DNA of 64,000 nucleotides from Elioraea tepidiphila DSM 17972 (GTDB taxonomy: Bacteria > Pseudomonadota > Alphaproteobacteria > Acetobacterales > Acetobacteraceae). The notes beneath the pieces are model-generated. The model was not told the DNA's origin and did not search any database. It saw nothing but the letters and a program-made list of their open reading frames with translations. A program made the position numbers and the translations under genes. Shown piece after piece: positions 44,492-53,333 of this stretch. Positions within the stretch are counted from its first letter, which is position 1, and each line of letters starts with the position of its first letter. Location: assembly GCF_000378465.1 (NCBI RefSeq), contig NZ_KB899920.1:80977-144976 (forward strand). The letters run 5' to 3'.

Positions 44492-44498
44492 GCCGGGG

Positions 44499-45320
44499 AT
44501 GAGGCGCCCTGTTCCGCTCAACGCGCTGATCGGCGGATCGCTGATCGGCCTGCTGGTGCTCACCGCCGCGGTGGCGCTGGTCTGGACGCCCTACGATCCG
44601 CTGGCGGTCAATCTGCGCGCGCGGATGGTGCCGCCCGGCGCGGCCTATCCGCTCGGCACCGACGAGTTCGGCCGCGACGTGCTGAGCCGCCTGATGGCGG
44701 GGGCCGCGAGCTCGACCATCGTGTCGCTCGCGACCGTCGCCTTCGCCGTGGTCGCCGGCGGGACGCTGGGTCTGGTCGCGGGCTTCCTGCGCGGCTGGAC
44801 CGACCGCGCGCTGATGGCGGTGAACGACGCGCTGCTCGCCTTCCCCGGCATCCTGCTCGCCCTCGGCTTCCTCGTCGTGTTCGGCGCGAGCAAGTGGGGC
44901 ATCGTGATCGCGCTCGGTCTCGCCTACGCGCCCTCGGTCGCGCGCGTGGTGCGCGGCACGGTGCTGTCGATCCGCGAGCGCGAATACGTCGAGGCGAGCC
45001 GCGTGATCGGCAACCCCGAGCACGTGACGCTGTGGCGCCATGTCGCGCCGAACTGCATCGCCCCGGTCGCCGTGCTCGCGACCAGCATGTTCGGCTGGGT
45101 GCTGCTGTCGGAGAGCGCGCTCTCCTTCCTCGGCCTCGGCGTGCCGCCGCCGGCGCCGACCTGGGGCAACATGCTGGCCGGCAGCCGCCCCTTCATGGAG
45201 TCCGCGGTGTGGCTCGGCATCGCCCCAGGGCTCTGCATCGCGCTCAGCCTGCTCGGCATCAACCTGCTCGGCGACTGGTTGCGCGACCGGCTCGATCCGC
45301 GCATGGCGGTGCACGCATGA
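44499..45320 (+). CDS. Peptide-type ABC permease (DppC family)
   Basis: 273 residues. Family signature PLGTDEFGRDVLSRLMAGAA near residues 50-69 and LSFLGLGVPPPAPTWGNMLA near 208-227. EAA loop EASRVIGNPEHVTLWRHVAP. Pairs with the DppB-type permease upstream; its stop overlaps the ATPase start by 4 bases. Confidence 0.94.
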   Translation: MRRPVPLNALIGGSLIGLLVLTAAVALVWTPYDPLAVNLRARMVPPGAAYPLGTDEFGRDVLSRLMAGAASSTIVSLATVAFAVVAGGTLGLVAGFLRGWTDRALMAVNDALLAFPGILLALGFLVVFGASKWGIVIALGLAYAPSVARVVRGTVLSIREREYVEASRVIGNPEHVTLWRHVAPNCIAPVAVLATSMFGWVLLSESALSFLGLGVPPPAPTWGNMLAGSRPFMESAVWLGIAPGLCIALSLLGINLLGDWLRDRLDPRMAVHA

Positions 45321-46918
45321 GCGCGCTGCTCTCGGTCGAGGGGCTCTCGGTCGAGGTGCAGGGCGGACGGCGCGTGGTCGACGAGGTGTCGTTCGCGATC
45401 GCGCCCGGACGGTTCCGCGCCCTGGTAGGCGAATCGGGCAGCGGCAAGACCATGGCGGCGCGCGCGGTGCTGCGCCTGCTGCCGCCAGGGCTGCGCATCG
45501 CCGCCGGTGCGGTGCGGCTCGGCGGCGACGACCTGACGGCGCTGCCGGACCCCGCGCTCCGCCAGCTGCGCGGACCCTCGATCGGCATGGTGTTCCAGGA
45601 GCCGATGGTTTCGCTCAATCCCGCGATCCGCATCGGCGCGCAGATGCAGGAGGCGCTGATCCTGCACAGACGCCTCTCCCGCGCCGAGGCGGAGGCGGCA
45701 GCGCGCGCGATGCTCGCGCGCGTGCAGATCGGCGATCCGGACCGCTGCCTCGCCGCCTTCCCGCACGAGTTCTCGGGCGGGATGCGCCAGCGCATCATGA
45801 TCGCCTCGGTAATGCTGCTGCGCCCCGCGCTGCTGATCGCCGACGAGCCCACCACCGCGCTCGACACGCTCACCCAGCGCGAGGTGCTCGACCTCATGAC
45901 CGGGCTCGCGCGCGAGCAGGGCACTGCGGTGCTGCTGATCACCCACAATCTCGGCCTTGTGGCGCGCTATGCCGACAGCGTGTCGGTGATGCGCGACGGG
46001 CGGGTGGTGGAGGACGGTGATGCGCGCGCGGTGCTCGCCGCGCCGAAGCATGGCTACACGGCCGCGCTGGTCGATGCGCTGCCGCGGCGCGGCGCGGCCG
46101 CACCACCGCGCCGCGAGGACGAGGCGCCGGTGATCGAGGCGCGCGATGTCGTCGTGCGGTTCCCCGGCCGCGGCGGGCTGTTCCGGCGCGCCGTGCCCGA
46201 GGTCCAGGCCGTGCGCGGTGTCAGTCTCGCGGTGAAGCCCGGCGAGACGGTCGCGGTGGTGGGCGGCTCCGGCTCGGGCAAGACCACGTTCGGGCGCGCC
46301 CTGCTCGGCCTGGTGAAGCTCGCGGGCGGCGAGGTGCGGTTCCGGGGTGCGCCGATCGACTGGTCGGACCGCGCGTCGCGCCTCCGGTTCCGCATGGCCT
46401 GCCAGCTCGTGTTCCAGGATCCGTACTCGTCGCTCGATCCGCGCATGCGCGTCGATGCGATCGTCGAGGAGCCGCTGAAGCTGCTGCCGGAGCTCGACCG
46501 CGACGCGCGGATGCGACGGGTCGGGGCGATGCTGGAGGAGGTCGGGCTCGCGGGCTACGGCGCGCGGTTCCCGCACGCGCTGTCGGGCGGACAGCGCCAG
46601 CGCGTGGCGATCGCGCGCGCGCTCGTGCGCGACCCGGCCTTCGTCGTGGCCGACGAGCCGGTCTCGGCGCTCGACATGACGATCCAGAAGCAGGTGCTCG
46701 ACCTGTTCGCCCGGCTGCAGCGCGAACGGGGCTTCGCCTGCGTGTTCGTCTCGCACGATCTCGGCGCGGTGGAGCGCATCGCCGACCGGATCGCGGTGAT
46801 GCAGGATGGCCGGATCGTCGAGGAAGGTCCGCGCGACGCGGTGCTCGACGCGCCACGCCACCCCTATACGCGCGCGCTGCTGAGCGCATCGCCGCGGCTC
46901 GAGGTCCTGCCGGCCTGA
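45317..46918 (+). CDS. Fused dual ABC ATPase of the peptide transporter (DppD-DppF type)
   Basis: 533 residues, two complete ATP-binding domains in one chain. Domain 1: Walker A GESGSGKT near 38, signature FSGGMRQR near 153, Walker B LLIADEPT. Domain 2: Walker A GGSGSGKTT near 315, signature LSGGQRQR near 426, Walker B FVVADEPVSALD. Fused DppDF-type ATPases such as GsiA/YejF are known. Overlaps the permease gene by 4 bases (ATGA). It may also power the ATPase-less transporter at 16497-19869, which is inference. Confidence 0.94.
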   Translation: MSALLSVEGLSVEVQGGRRVVDEVSFAIAPGRFRALVGESGSGKTMAARAVLRLLPPGLRIAAGAVRLGGDDLTALPDPALRQLRGPSIGMVFQEPMVSLNPAIRIGAQMQEALILHRRLSRAEAEAAARAMLARVQIGDPDRCLAAFPHEFSGGMRQRIMIASVMLLRPALLIADEPTTALDTLTQREVLDLMTGLAREQGTAVLLITHNLGLVARYADSVSVMRDGRVVEDGDARAVLAAPKHGYTAALVDALPRRGAAAPPRREDEAPVIEARDVVVRFPGRGGLFRRAVPEVQAVRGVSLAVKPGETVAVVGGSGSGKTTFGRALLGLVKLAGGEVRFRGAPIDWSDRASRLRFRMACQLVFQDPYSSLDPRMRVDAIVEEPLKLLPELDRDARMRRVGAMLEEVGLAGYGARFPHALSGGQRQRVAIARALVRDPAFVVADEPVSALDMTIQKQVLDLFARLQRERGFACVFVSHDLGAVERIADRIAVMQDGRIVEEGPRDAVLDAPRHPYTRALLSASPRLEVLPA

Positions 46919-46980
46919 TCCCCCGGAAGGATGTCACGCGGTTGCGGGGGTCGCGCACCCGGCCGGCGCGATGGACGCGC

Positions 46981-46998
46981 CCGGCGGCTTGCCGCCGG
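46981..46998 (+). terminator. Hairpin after the peptide transporter operon
   Basis: CCGGCGGC-TT-GCCGCCGG, 63 bases after the ATPase stop. Eight-base perfect stem with a very short loop, no T-run. Weak candidate terminator. Confidence 0.4.
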
Positions 46999-47058
46999 CC
47001 GGATCGAGGGATCACCCGTCCCGCCACGCCGTGGAGACGAACCGCCGCGCATGCCCTA

Positions 47059-47087
47059 TTGCGAGTGCTTCGCATTTGCGTTAGCGA
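47059..47087 (+). promoter_or_regulatory. Fur-box-like palindrome over the hemP promoter
   Basis: TGCGA-GTGCT-TCGCA at 47060-47074 is a perfect palindrome similar to the alphaproteobacterial Fur/iron-responsive site TGCGAATnATTCGCA. It overlaps a candidate -35 (TTGCGA, 47059-47064); a weak -10 (TAGCGA, 47082-47087) follows after 17 bases and ends six bases before the hemP GTG. Iron-dependent repression of the heme locus is the natural reading. Confidence 0.55.
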
Positions 47088-47093
47088 TGCCCC

Positions 47094-47270
47094 GTGCTGA
47101 AGCGCGATCCGGCCGCCGATGTCCGCCCGCCGCCACCCGATGGCTCGCCCAAGCCTCGGCTGAGCAGCGACGAGCTCTTTCGCGGTCGTCATGAGGTCGA
47201 GATCGAGCATCAGGGCGAGATCTACCGGCTGCGCGTCACCCGCGCCGGCAAGCTCATCCTGACCAAGTAG
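47094..47270 (+). CDS. hemP: Hemin uptake protein HemP
   Basis: 58 residues. The C-terminal half carries the family signature: SSDELFRGRHEVEIEHQGEI followed by YRLRVTRAGKLILTK. HemP is a small protein found at the head of heme-uptake operons and needed for their expression or function in some bacteria. The start is GTG; no ATG is in frame and there is no clear ribosome-binding site, so the message may be leaderless. A hairpin (47274-47292) separates it from the receptor gene. Confidence 0.92.
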   Translation: MLKRDPAADVRPPPPDGSPKPRLSSDELFRGRHEVEIEHQGEIYRLRVTRAGKLILTK

Positions 47271-47273
47271 CAC

Positions 47274-47292
47274 CTCCCGCGGATCGCGGGAG
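47274..47292 (+). terminator. Hairpin between hemP and the heme receptor gene
   Basis: CTCCCGCG-GAT-CGCGGGAG, four bases after the hemP stop. Eight-base perfect stem. May attenuate or terminate hemP transcripts and so set different levels of HemP and receptor. Confidence 0.5.
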
Positions 47293-47370
47293 AACAGCCA
47301 GCCACCGGCCGTGCGGCCGCGAGCCAGCCACGTCGTCATCGCCGTTGATCACAAGGGGAGTGGCTGACCC

Positions 47371-49401
47371 GTGTCCAGGTCCATGTTCCGCACGCTCGTT
47401 CTCGCGTCCACTGCGCTCGCCGGTGCGGCGGCCGCGCAAACCGCGCCGCAAGGCGTGACCGCGCTCGACGCTGTCACCGCCACCGCGACCCGCACGCCCG
47501 AGGTGGCGGGCGATGTCGCAGCACCGGTCAGCGTCGTCCCGCGCGAGGAGATCGAACGGCGCCAGCCGCAGAACCTCAACGACCTGCTGCGCGACATGCC
47601 CGGCGTGGAGGCCGACGGCCTGCCGCGCAACACCGTCATGCAGCCGCAGATTCGGGGCCTGGGCGACGACCGGGTCGTGATCCGCCTCGACGGCGCGCGG
47701 CAGAACTTCAGCTCCGGCCATCGCGGCCGGCTGTTCCTCGATCCCCTGCTGCTGCGCCAGGTGGATGTGCTGCGCGGCCCGGGATCGCTGCTGTATGGCT
47801 CGGGCGCGCTTGGCGGCGTGATCGCGCTGCGCACCGTCGATGCCGCCGACCTGCTGCGGCCCGGCGAGAGCGTCACGGGAATCGTCTCGGGCGGCTGGCA
47901 GTCCAACAACACGCTCTGGTACGGCAGCCTCACATCGGCGTTCCGCGCCGGCCCGATGGACGGGCTCGCGAGCGTGATCGGCCGGACGGGGCGGAACTCG
48001 TCCGACGGCCTGGGCCAGGGGATTCCCTTCTCCGCCGCCGACACCGTGAGCGGCCTCGCCAAGCTGGGCTGGACCGTCGGCGGCGGCCTGCGCCTCGGCC
48101 TCTCGGCGCTCGGCTTCGGCGAGAACACCACCATCCCGACCGCCGCCAACACCATCACGGCGAACAACATCGCCAAGCGGCGCCTGCGCCAACAGCAGCT
48201 CGCGCTGACCGGCAGCTACGCGCCCGCCGGCAGTGACGGGATCGATGCACAGTTCACCGGCTACTACACCGATGTCGGCATCCGCGAACGGCGCGTCGTG
48301 CCGAATGACGGCCGCTACGACCAGACCGACTACACGACCTATGGATTCGATCTGCAGAACACCTCGCGCTTCGCCCTCGGCGCGCTCGGGCGCCACACCC
48401 TCACCTACGGGATCGACCTGTTCCGCGACGAACAGGAGGGCAAGCGCAACAACGCCATCCGCCGCGAGTTTCCCAAGGCCGAGCAGACCATCGTCGGCTT
48501 GTTCGCGCAGGACCAGATCAGCCTCGGCCCACTGACGCTGACGCTCGGGCTGCGCTACGACCGCTACGAGCAGGACGCGGCCGGACAGCCCGGCCGCAGC
48601 GACAGCCGCCTGAGCCCGAAGGCCTCGCTCGCCTGGCAGGTCACCGACTGGCTCTCGCCCTATGTCGCCTACACCGAGGCGTTCCGCGCGCCTGGCCTCA
48701 GCGAGCTCTATGCCACGGGCGTCCATTTCGCGCTCGGCCCGACCGTCTTCAACTTCTTCGTCCCGAATCCGGACCTGCGCCCCGAGACCGCGAAGAACAA
48801 GGAGGCCGGCGTCAATCTGCGCTTCCGTGACGTGCTCACGCCGCGCGACAGCCTGCGCGCGCGGCTGTCGGTGTTCCAGACCGATTTCGACGACTTCATC
48901 GAGCTCATCGTCACCCAGCCGGCCGGGTCCAACGGGACGACCCAGGCGCGCAACGTCAGTCGCGCGCGCATCCGCGGCATCGAGTTCGAGGCGGGCTACG
49001 ACACCGGCACCTGGTTCGCCTCGGTCGGCGCCTCGGCGCTGCAAGGCCGCAACCGCACTGAGGGCGGGCCCCTCAGCCTGATCCCGGCGCACAAGGCGTC
49101 GCTCACCCTCGGCTACCGATTCCTGGAGACCGGGCTGGTGGTCGGAGGGCGCGTGCTCGCGGTGGCGACGCAGAAGGACAAGCCGCAGCCCTCCTACCCG
49201 ACCAGCGGCTACGGCCTGATCGACCTGTTCGCCTCCTACCAGCCGACCGAGGGGCCGCTGGTCGGCTGGCGTCTCGATGTCGGCGTCGACAACCTGCTCG
49301 ACCACGCCTATCGGCGCCTGTCCTGGGACAGCGGCGCGGCGCCGTCGGCCTATTACGATGTCGGACGCAATCTGAAGATCGCGCTTCGTACGCAGTTCTG
49401 A
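47371..49401 (+). CDS. TonB-dependent heme/hemoglobin receptor
   Basis: 676 residues. Signal peptide at 1-22 (ends AAAQ), TonB-box/plug region (about 30-160, with LDAVTATATRTPEV and LRGPGSLLYGSGALGGVI) and a 22-strand barrel ending in Phe. The heme-receptor motif FRAPGLSELYATGVHF (about 437-452) followed by NPDLRPE (about 466) is that of HmuR/HasR/ShuA-type proteins and includes a His between FRAP and NPDL. Imports heme through the outer membrane using TonB. GTG start at 47371 is likely; an ATG four codons in is possible. Confidence 0.93.
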   Translation: MSRSMFRTLVLASTALAGAAAAQTAPQGVTALDAVTATATRTPEVAGDVAAPVSVVPREEIERRQPQNLNDLLRDMPGVEADGLPRNTVMQPQIRGLGDDRVVIRLDGARQNFSSGHRGRLFLDPLLLRQVDVLRGPGSLLYGSGALGGVIALRTVDAADLLRPGESVTGIVSGGWQSNNTLWYGSLTSAFRAGPMDGLASVIGRTGRNSSDGLGQGIPFSAADTVSGLAKLGWTVGGGLRLGLSALGFGENTTIPTAANTITANNIAKRRLRQQQLALTGSYAPAGSDGIDAQFTGYYTDVGIRERRVVPNDGRYDQTDYTTYGFDLQNTSRFALGALGRHTLTYGIDLFRDEQEGKRNNAIRREFPKAEQTIVGLFAQDQISLGPLTLTLGLRYDRYEQDAAGQPGRSDSRLSPKASLAWQVTDWLSPYVAYTEAFRAPGLSELYATGVHFALGPTVFNFFVPNPDLRPETAKNKEAGVNLRFRDVLTPRDSLRARLSVFQTDFDDFIELIVTQPAGSNGTTQARNVSRARIRGIEFEAGYDTGTWFASVGASALQGRNRTEGGPLSLIPAHKASLTLGYRFLETGLVVGGRVLAVATQKDKPQPSYPTSGYGLIDLFASYQPTEGPLVGWRLDVGVDNLLDHAYRRLSWDSGAAPSAYYDVGRNLKIALRTQF

Positions 49402-49405
49402 GGCC

Positions 49406-50320
49406 ATGCGGGCGGGCAAGCGGGTCGTCGTCGCCTCGCGCCGGCCGCGCGCCGGCGCAGGTGCGCTCGCCTCGCTTGCCCTGCACGGGAGCGTCATGGC
49501 CGCGGCGCTGGTTGGGCTCGCGGGCGGCGGCGCGCCGGCCGGGACAGGCGAGCCCGTCGCGGTGCCGATCATGTTCGTGGCTGGCCCTCCGGCAGAGGCC
49601 CCCGGCGCCGTGCCAGCGGAGGCGACGCCGCTCCCCGACGCGCCGGCGCCACTGGCAACGCCGGCCGCGGCGCCGGTCACGATCGAACGCCCCGCCGCGC
49701 ATCCGGAGCCCATGCCGATGACCGAAACCGCGGCGGAGCACGGGCCTGCGGAACCGGAAGCCGTGCCGCCTTCGGAACCGCTTGCGCCGGCGGCACCCGC
49801 CGGACCGGTCCCGGTAGCCGCCGAATCCCCGCCGGAGCAGATCGCCGCGCCTCCACCCCCGCCGCTGCCGCCGCGCCCGGCAGAGACGCGGCCGACACCG
49901 CCGCGTACGGCCATGGCAGCCCGGCCCGCGCCGGCCCGCGCGGCGTCCGCGTCCGCGGAGGGCGGGCCGCCCGGCGGCAGCGAGGCGGTCGGGCGGCCCG
50001 ACGCCGCCGGGACGCCCGGGCCTCCTGCGGAGCCGGGTCCGATCCTGGCGAGCAATCCCGGCTTTCGTCGTCCCCCCTCTCCGCCGGCCTATCCGCGTCA
50101 GGCGATCGCCCGCGGCATCGAAGGAACGGTGCTGCTGCGGGTGCTGATCGGCCCGGATGGCGAAACGATCGAGATTCGCATCCACCGCAGCTCCGGCGCG
50201 GTGCTGCTCGACCAGGCCGCCGTCGAGGCCGTGCGCCGCTGGGCCTTCCGCCCCGCTTTGGTCGGCGGACGCGCGGTGCCGGCCTGGGTGGAGGTGCCGG
50301 TGCGGTTCCGGCTCGACTGA
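49406..50320 (+). CDS. tonB: TonB-family energy transducer
   Basis: 304 residues. One N-terminal membrane helix (about 20-42), a long Pro/Ala-rich periplasmic spacer (about 50-215), and the TonB C-terminal domain (about 220-304) with PPAYPRQAIARGIEGTVLLR and AVRRWAFRPALVGG. Transfers proton-motive energy from ExbB-ExbD to the receptor encoded just upstream (4-base gap). No exbB/exbD in the window. Confidence 0.92.
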   Translation: MRAGKRVVVASRRPRAGAGALASLALHGSVMAAALVGLAGGGAPAGTGEPVAVPIMFVAGPPAEAPGAVPAEATPLPDAPAPLATPAAAPVTIERPAAHPEPMPMTETAAEHGPAEPEAVPPSEPLAPAAPAGPVPVAAESPPEQIAAPPPPPLPPRPAETRPTPPRTAMAARPAPARAASASAEGGPPGGSEAVGRPDAAGTPGPPAEPGPILASNPGFRRPPSPPAYPRQAIARGIEGTVLLRVLIGPDGETIEIRIHRSSGAVLLDQAAVEAVRRWAFRPALVGGRAVPAWVEVPVRFRLD

Positions 50321-50345
50321 GATCGACCACAGAAGGGAATGACCC

Positions 50346-51388
50346 ATGAGCATGACGACAATGGCAGCCGTGGCGCAGCGCTTCGCCGGGCTGATCGCGG
50401 AACGCCCGGGGCTGCGCGTGCGCGATGCGGCGGACGCGCTCGGCGTGCCTGAGGCGGCGATCGTCGCCGGGCTTGCCGGCGCACGCCGCCTCCGCCCCGA
50501 CTGGCGCGCCCTGCTGGAGGCGTTGCCGGAGGCCGGCGAGGTCATGGCGCTCACCCGCAACGCCCATTGCGTGCACGAGAAGCACGGGACCTATCCGAAG
50601 CCCGGACTCCACGGCCCGGTGGGGCTGGTGCTGGGCACGGAGATCGATCTGCGGCTGTTCTTCGCCCGCTGGGCGCATGCCTGGTTCGTGCCCGAGGGCA
50701 ATCCCGGAAGCCCGCGCGGTTCGATCCAGGTCTTCGATCCGTCGGGCGTCGCCGTGCACAAGGTGTTCGCCACCGCCGCGACCGCGCCGGGCGCGCTCGC
50801 CGCGATCGCCGCGCAGCTCGCCGATCCGGACCAGGAACTGCCCGGCTTCGAGACGCCCGACCCGGTCAGGCCCGATCCGGAGGACGTGGCGGTCGACCAG
50901 GCGGCGTTGCGCCGCGACTGGCTGGCGCTCGAGGACACGCACGACTTCATCCGGCTGCTCCGCCGGCACAAGCTGGGCCGCGCGCAGGCGTTCCGGCTCG
51001 CCGCGACGATCTCGCGCGGCGGATCGATCCCGGCGCGCCCGTGCGCGCGCTCACCGAAGCCGCCGCCGAGGCGCTGCCCATCATGGTGTTCGTGCCCAAT
51101 CCCGGCTGCATCCAGATTCATTCCGGACCCGTGAACCGCGTCGAGCCGCGCGGCCCGTGGTTCAACGTGCTCGATCCACGCTTCAACCTGCATCTGCGTA
51201 CCGACCGGCTTGCCCAGGCGTGGCTGGTGCGCAAGCCGACCGTGGACGGCATCGTCACTTCGATCGAGGCGTTCGACGCCGGGAACCAGCTGGTGCTGAT
51301 GCTGTTCGGCACGCGCAAGCCCGGCATGCCGGAAGCCGGGGCCTGGCGTGCGCTCGCCGCCCGTGCTGCGGAGGCGGGGTCGTGCTGA
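50346..51388 (+). pseudogene. hmuS: Heme utilisation protein HmuS/ChuS family, one-base frameshift
   Basis: HmuS-type proteins carry or degrade heme in the cytoplasm. The first 218 codons read normally (RNAHCVHEKHGTYPKPGLHG, DFIRLLRRHKLG). Near 51003 the frame changes: the same frame gives a non-homologous tail to 51134, while the frame one base over gives DDLARRIDPGAPVRALTEAA and the very typical LPIMVFVPNPGCIQIHSGPV and PRGPWFNVLDPRFNLHLRTD up to 51388. CTC GCC GC GAC should probably be CTC GCC GGC GAC, that is, one G is missing. The repaired product would be 347 residues, normal. A real mutation or a sequencing error cannot be told apart here. Confidence 0.85.
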
Positions 51389-52263
51389 CGCGCCGCGCGC
51401 TGGGCCTCGCCGCCTTGGCCGCCCTGCCCGCCCGCGCGGCGGCGCGGCGCATCGCGGTCGCCGGTGGCGGCATCGCCGAGATCGTCTGCGCGCTCGGCGC
51501 CGCAGGGCGGCTCGTCGGGGTCGACAGCACCGCCCTGTTCCCGACCGCGCTCAGGGCCCTGCCGCAGATCGGCTATCTGCGCAATCTCGGCGCCGAAGGC
51601 GTGCTGTCGCTCGCGCCTGATCTGCTGCTCGCCGCACATGATGCCGGCCCGCCCGAGGTGATCGGGCAGCTTGCGCGCGCCGGCGTGCGGATCGTGCGCA
51701 CGCCGCGCGTGCACGACGCGGCCTCGCTGCTCGAGGCGACCGCCGTGATCGCAGCCGCGCTCGATCTCTCGGCCGACGGCGTGCGGCTCGTCAGCGCGCT
51801 GGCCGACGATTTCGCCACGCTGCGGACGATCGTCAGCGCCTCGCCCGCGCGCCCGAGCGCCGTGTTCGTGCTCGCGATCGGCGGCGGCGCGCCGCAGGCG
51901 GCCGGGCGCGATACCGCGGCGGATGCGATGCTGTCGCTCGCCGGCGTGCGCAACGTGATCAGGGAGTATCGCGGCTACCGGCCGGTCTCGGCCGAGGCCC
52001 TGCTCGCCGCCGAGCCGGGGGCGGTGGTCACGACCAGCCATACGGTCGAGGCCCTCGGCGGTCCGGCCGGACTTGCCGCCGTACCCGCGCTTGCCGTGCT
52101 GCGCGCGGTGCGCACCGGCGCGATCGTCTCGCTCGACAGCCTCTATCTTCTCGGCTTCGGTCCGCGCACCGCCCATGCGGCACGCGACCTCGCCGCCGCG
52201 CTGCACGGCGAGAGCCGGATCGCGCGCCTGCCGCATCGCCCCTGGCTCGAGGACATCGCATGA
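51382..52263 (+). CDS. hmuT: Periplasmic heme-binding protein HmuT
   Basis: 293 residues. Signal peptide about 1-20. Class III (BtuF/HmuT-like) binding protein with GVDSTALFP near 51, LRNLGAEGVLSLAPDLLLAA and the later LSLAGVRNVIREYRGYRPVS. Hands heme to HmuUV. The start is GTG at 51382, seven bases inside the hmuS 3' end, so it is translationally coupled to hmuS; the frameshift in hmuS could therefore lower hmuT translation. Confidence 0.92.
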   Translation: MLTRRALGLAALAALPARAAARRIAVAGGGIAEIVCALGAAGRLVGVDSTALFPTALRALPQIGYLRNLGAEGVLSLAPDLLLAAHDAGPPEVIGQLARAGVRIVRTPRVHDAASLLEATAVIAAALDLSADGVRLVSALADDFATLRTIVSASPARPSAVFVLAIGGGAPQAAGRDTAADAMLSLAGVRNVIREYRGYRPVSAEALLAAEPGAVVTTSHTVEALGGPAGLAAVPALAVLRAVRTGAIVSLDSLYLLGFGPRTAHAARDLAAALHGESRIARLPHRPWLEDIA

Positions 52264-53333
52264 CCGGAACGGCGGTGCTGCCGCGGCCGGTCGCCCGGTG
52301 CCGTGGACGCGATGCCTCGGCCCTCGCCCTGCTCGGGCTCGCGCTGATGGCAGTGGTGGTGGCGGCGATCGGCACGGGCGCGATCATGCTCGCGCCGGGC
52401 CGCGTCCTGGCCGCGCTCGGCGCGGGGCTCGGCCTGCCGGTCGTCGTCGATGCGCGCGATCTGGCCGTGGTGCTGGTGCTGCGCGTGCCGCGCACGCTCA
52501 TGGCCACGCTGGTCGGCGCGGTGCTCGGCGTCGCAGGCGCGGTGATGCAGGGACTGTTCCGCAATCCGCTCGCCGATCCCGGGCTGCTCGGGGTCTCGGC
52601 CGGCGGCGCGGTCGGTGCCGTGGCGACCATCGTGCTCGGCGCCACCATTCTCCCGCCGCCGCTGCGGCCCTACACAACAACGCTTGCCGCCTTTGCCGGC
52701 GCGCTCGCGGTCACCGCCATGGTGCGGCGCATCGCCACCGTGGAAGGCCGGGTGCTGATCGCCACCATGCTGCTCGCCGGCATCGTGTTCAATGCGCTCG
52801 CCGGCGCGGTGACCTCGGCCTTCGTCTTCGCCGCCGACGATCTGCAACTGCGCGACATCATGTTCTGGACCATGGGCAGTTGCGCCGGCGCCTCCTGGCC
52901 GCGTCTCGCGCTGGTGGCGGCGTCCGCGATGCCGCTTGCGCTCGCCGGGCCATGGCTCGCGCGCGCGCTCAACGCGCTGATCCTTGGCGAACGCGAGGCG
53001 ATCACGCTCGGCATCGCGATCGAGCGGACGAAGCGGCTGGCGGTGGTCCTGGTGGCGCTCGCGGTCGGGGCGGCGGTGGCCGCGACCGGCACGATCGGCT
53101 TCGTCGGCATCGTCGCGCCGCATCTCGTGCGTCTCGTGCGCGGCGCGGATCACGCCTGGGTGCTGCCGGCCGCGGGGCTGACCGGCGCGGCGCTGCTGGT
53201 GGCGGCGGATGCCGCGGCGCGCACCGTGCTCGCGCCCGCGGAACTGCCGATCGGGCTGGTGACCGCGCTGATCGGCGGGCCGTTCTTCCTTGCCCTGCTG
53301 ATGCGCCAGCGCCTCCAGGTGGACGGACGATGA
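52260..53333 (+). CDS. hmuU: Heme ABC transporter permease HmuU (FecCD family)
   Basis: 357 residues, about ten membrane helices. FecCD marks: LRVPRTLMATLVGAVLGVAG, GLFRNPLADPGLLGVSAGGA and GTIGFVGIVAPHLVR near 282. Overlaps hmuT by 4 bases and hmuV by 4 bases. Confidence 0.95.
   Translation: MTGTAVLPRPVARCRGRDASALALLGLALMAVVVAAIGTGAIMLAPGRVLAALGAGLGLPVVVDARDLAVVLVLRVPRTLMATLVGAVLGVAGAVMQGLFRNPLADPGLLGVSAGGAVGAVATIVLGATILPPPLRPYTTTLAAFAGALAVTAMVRRIATVEGRVLIATMLLAGIVFNALAGAVTSAFVFAADDLQLRDIMFWTMGSCAGASWPRLALVAASAMPLALAGPWLARALNALILGEREAITLGIAIERTKRLAVVLVALAVGAAVAATGTIGFVGIVAPHLVRLVRGADHAWVLPAAGLTGAALLVAADAAARTVLAPAELPIGLVTALIGGPFFLALLMRQRLQVDGR

Noticed and set aside
51003..51134. Programmed ribosomal frameshift as explanation for hmuS
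   Set aside because: No slippery heptamer or downstream structure typical of programmed shifts was seen, and the family is not known to use one; a missing base is simpler.
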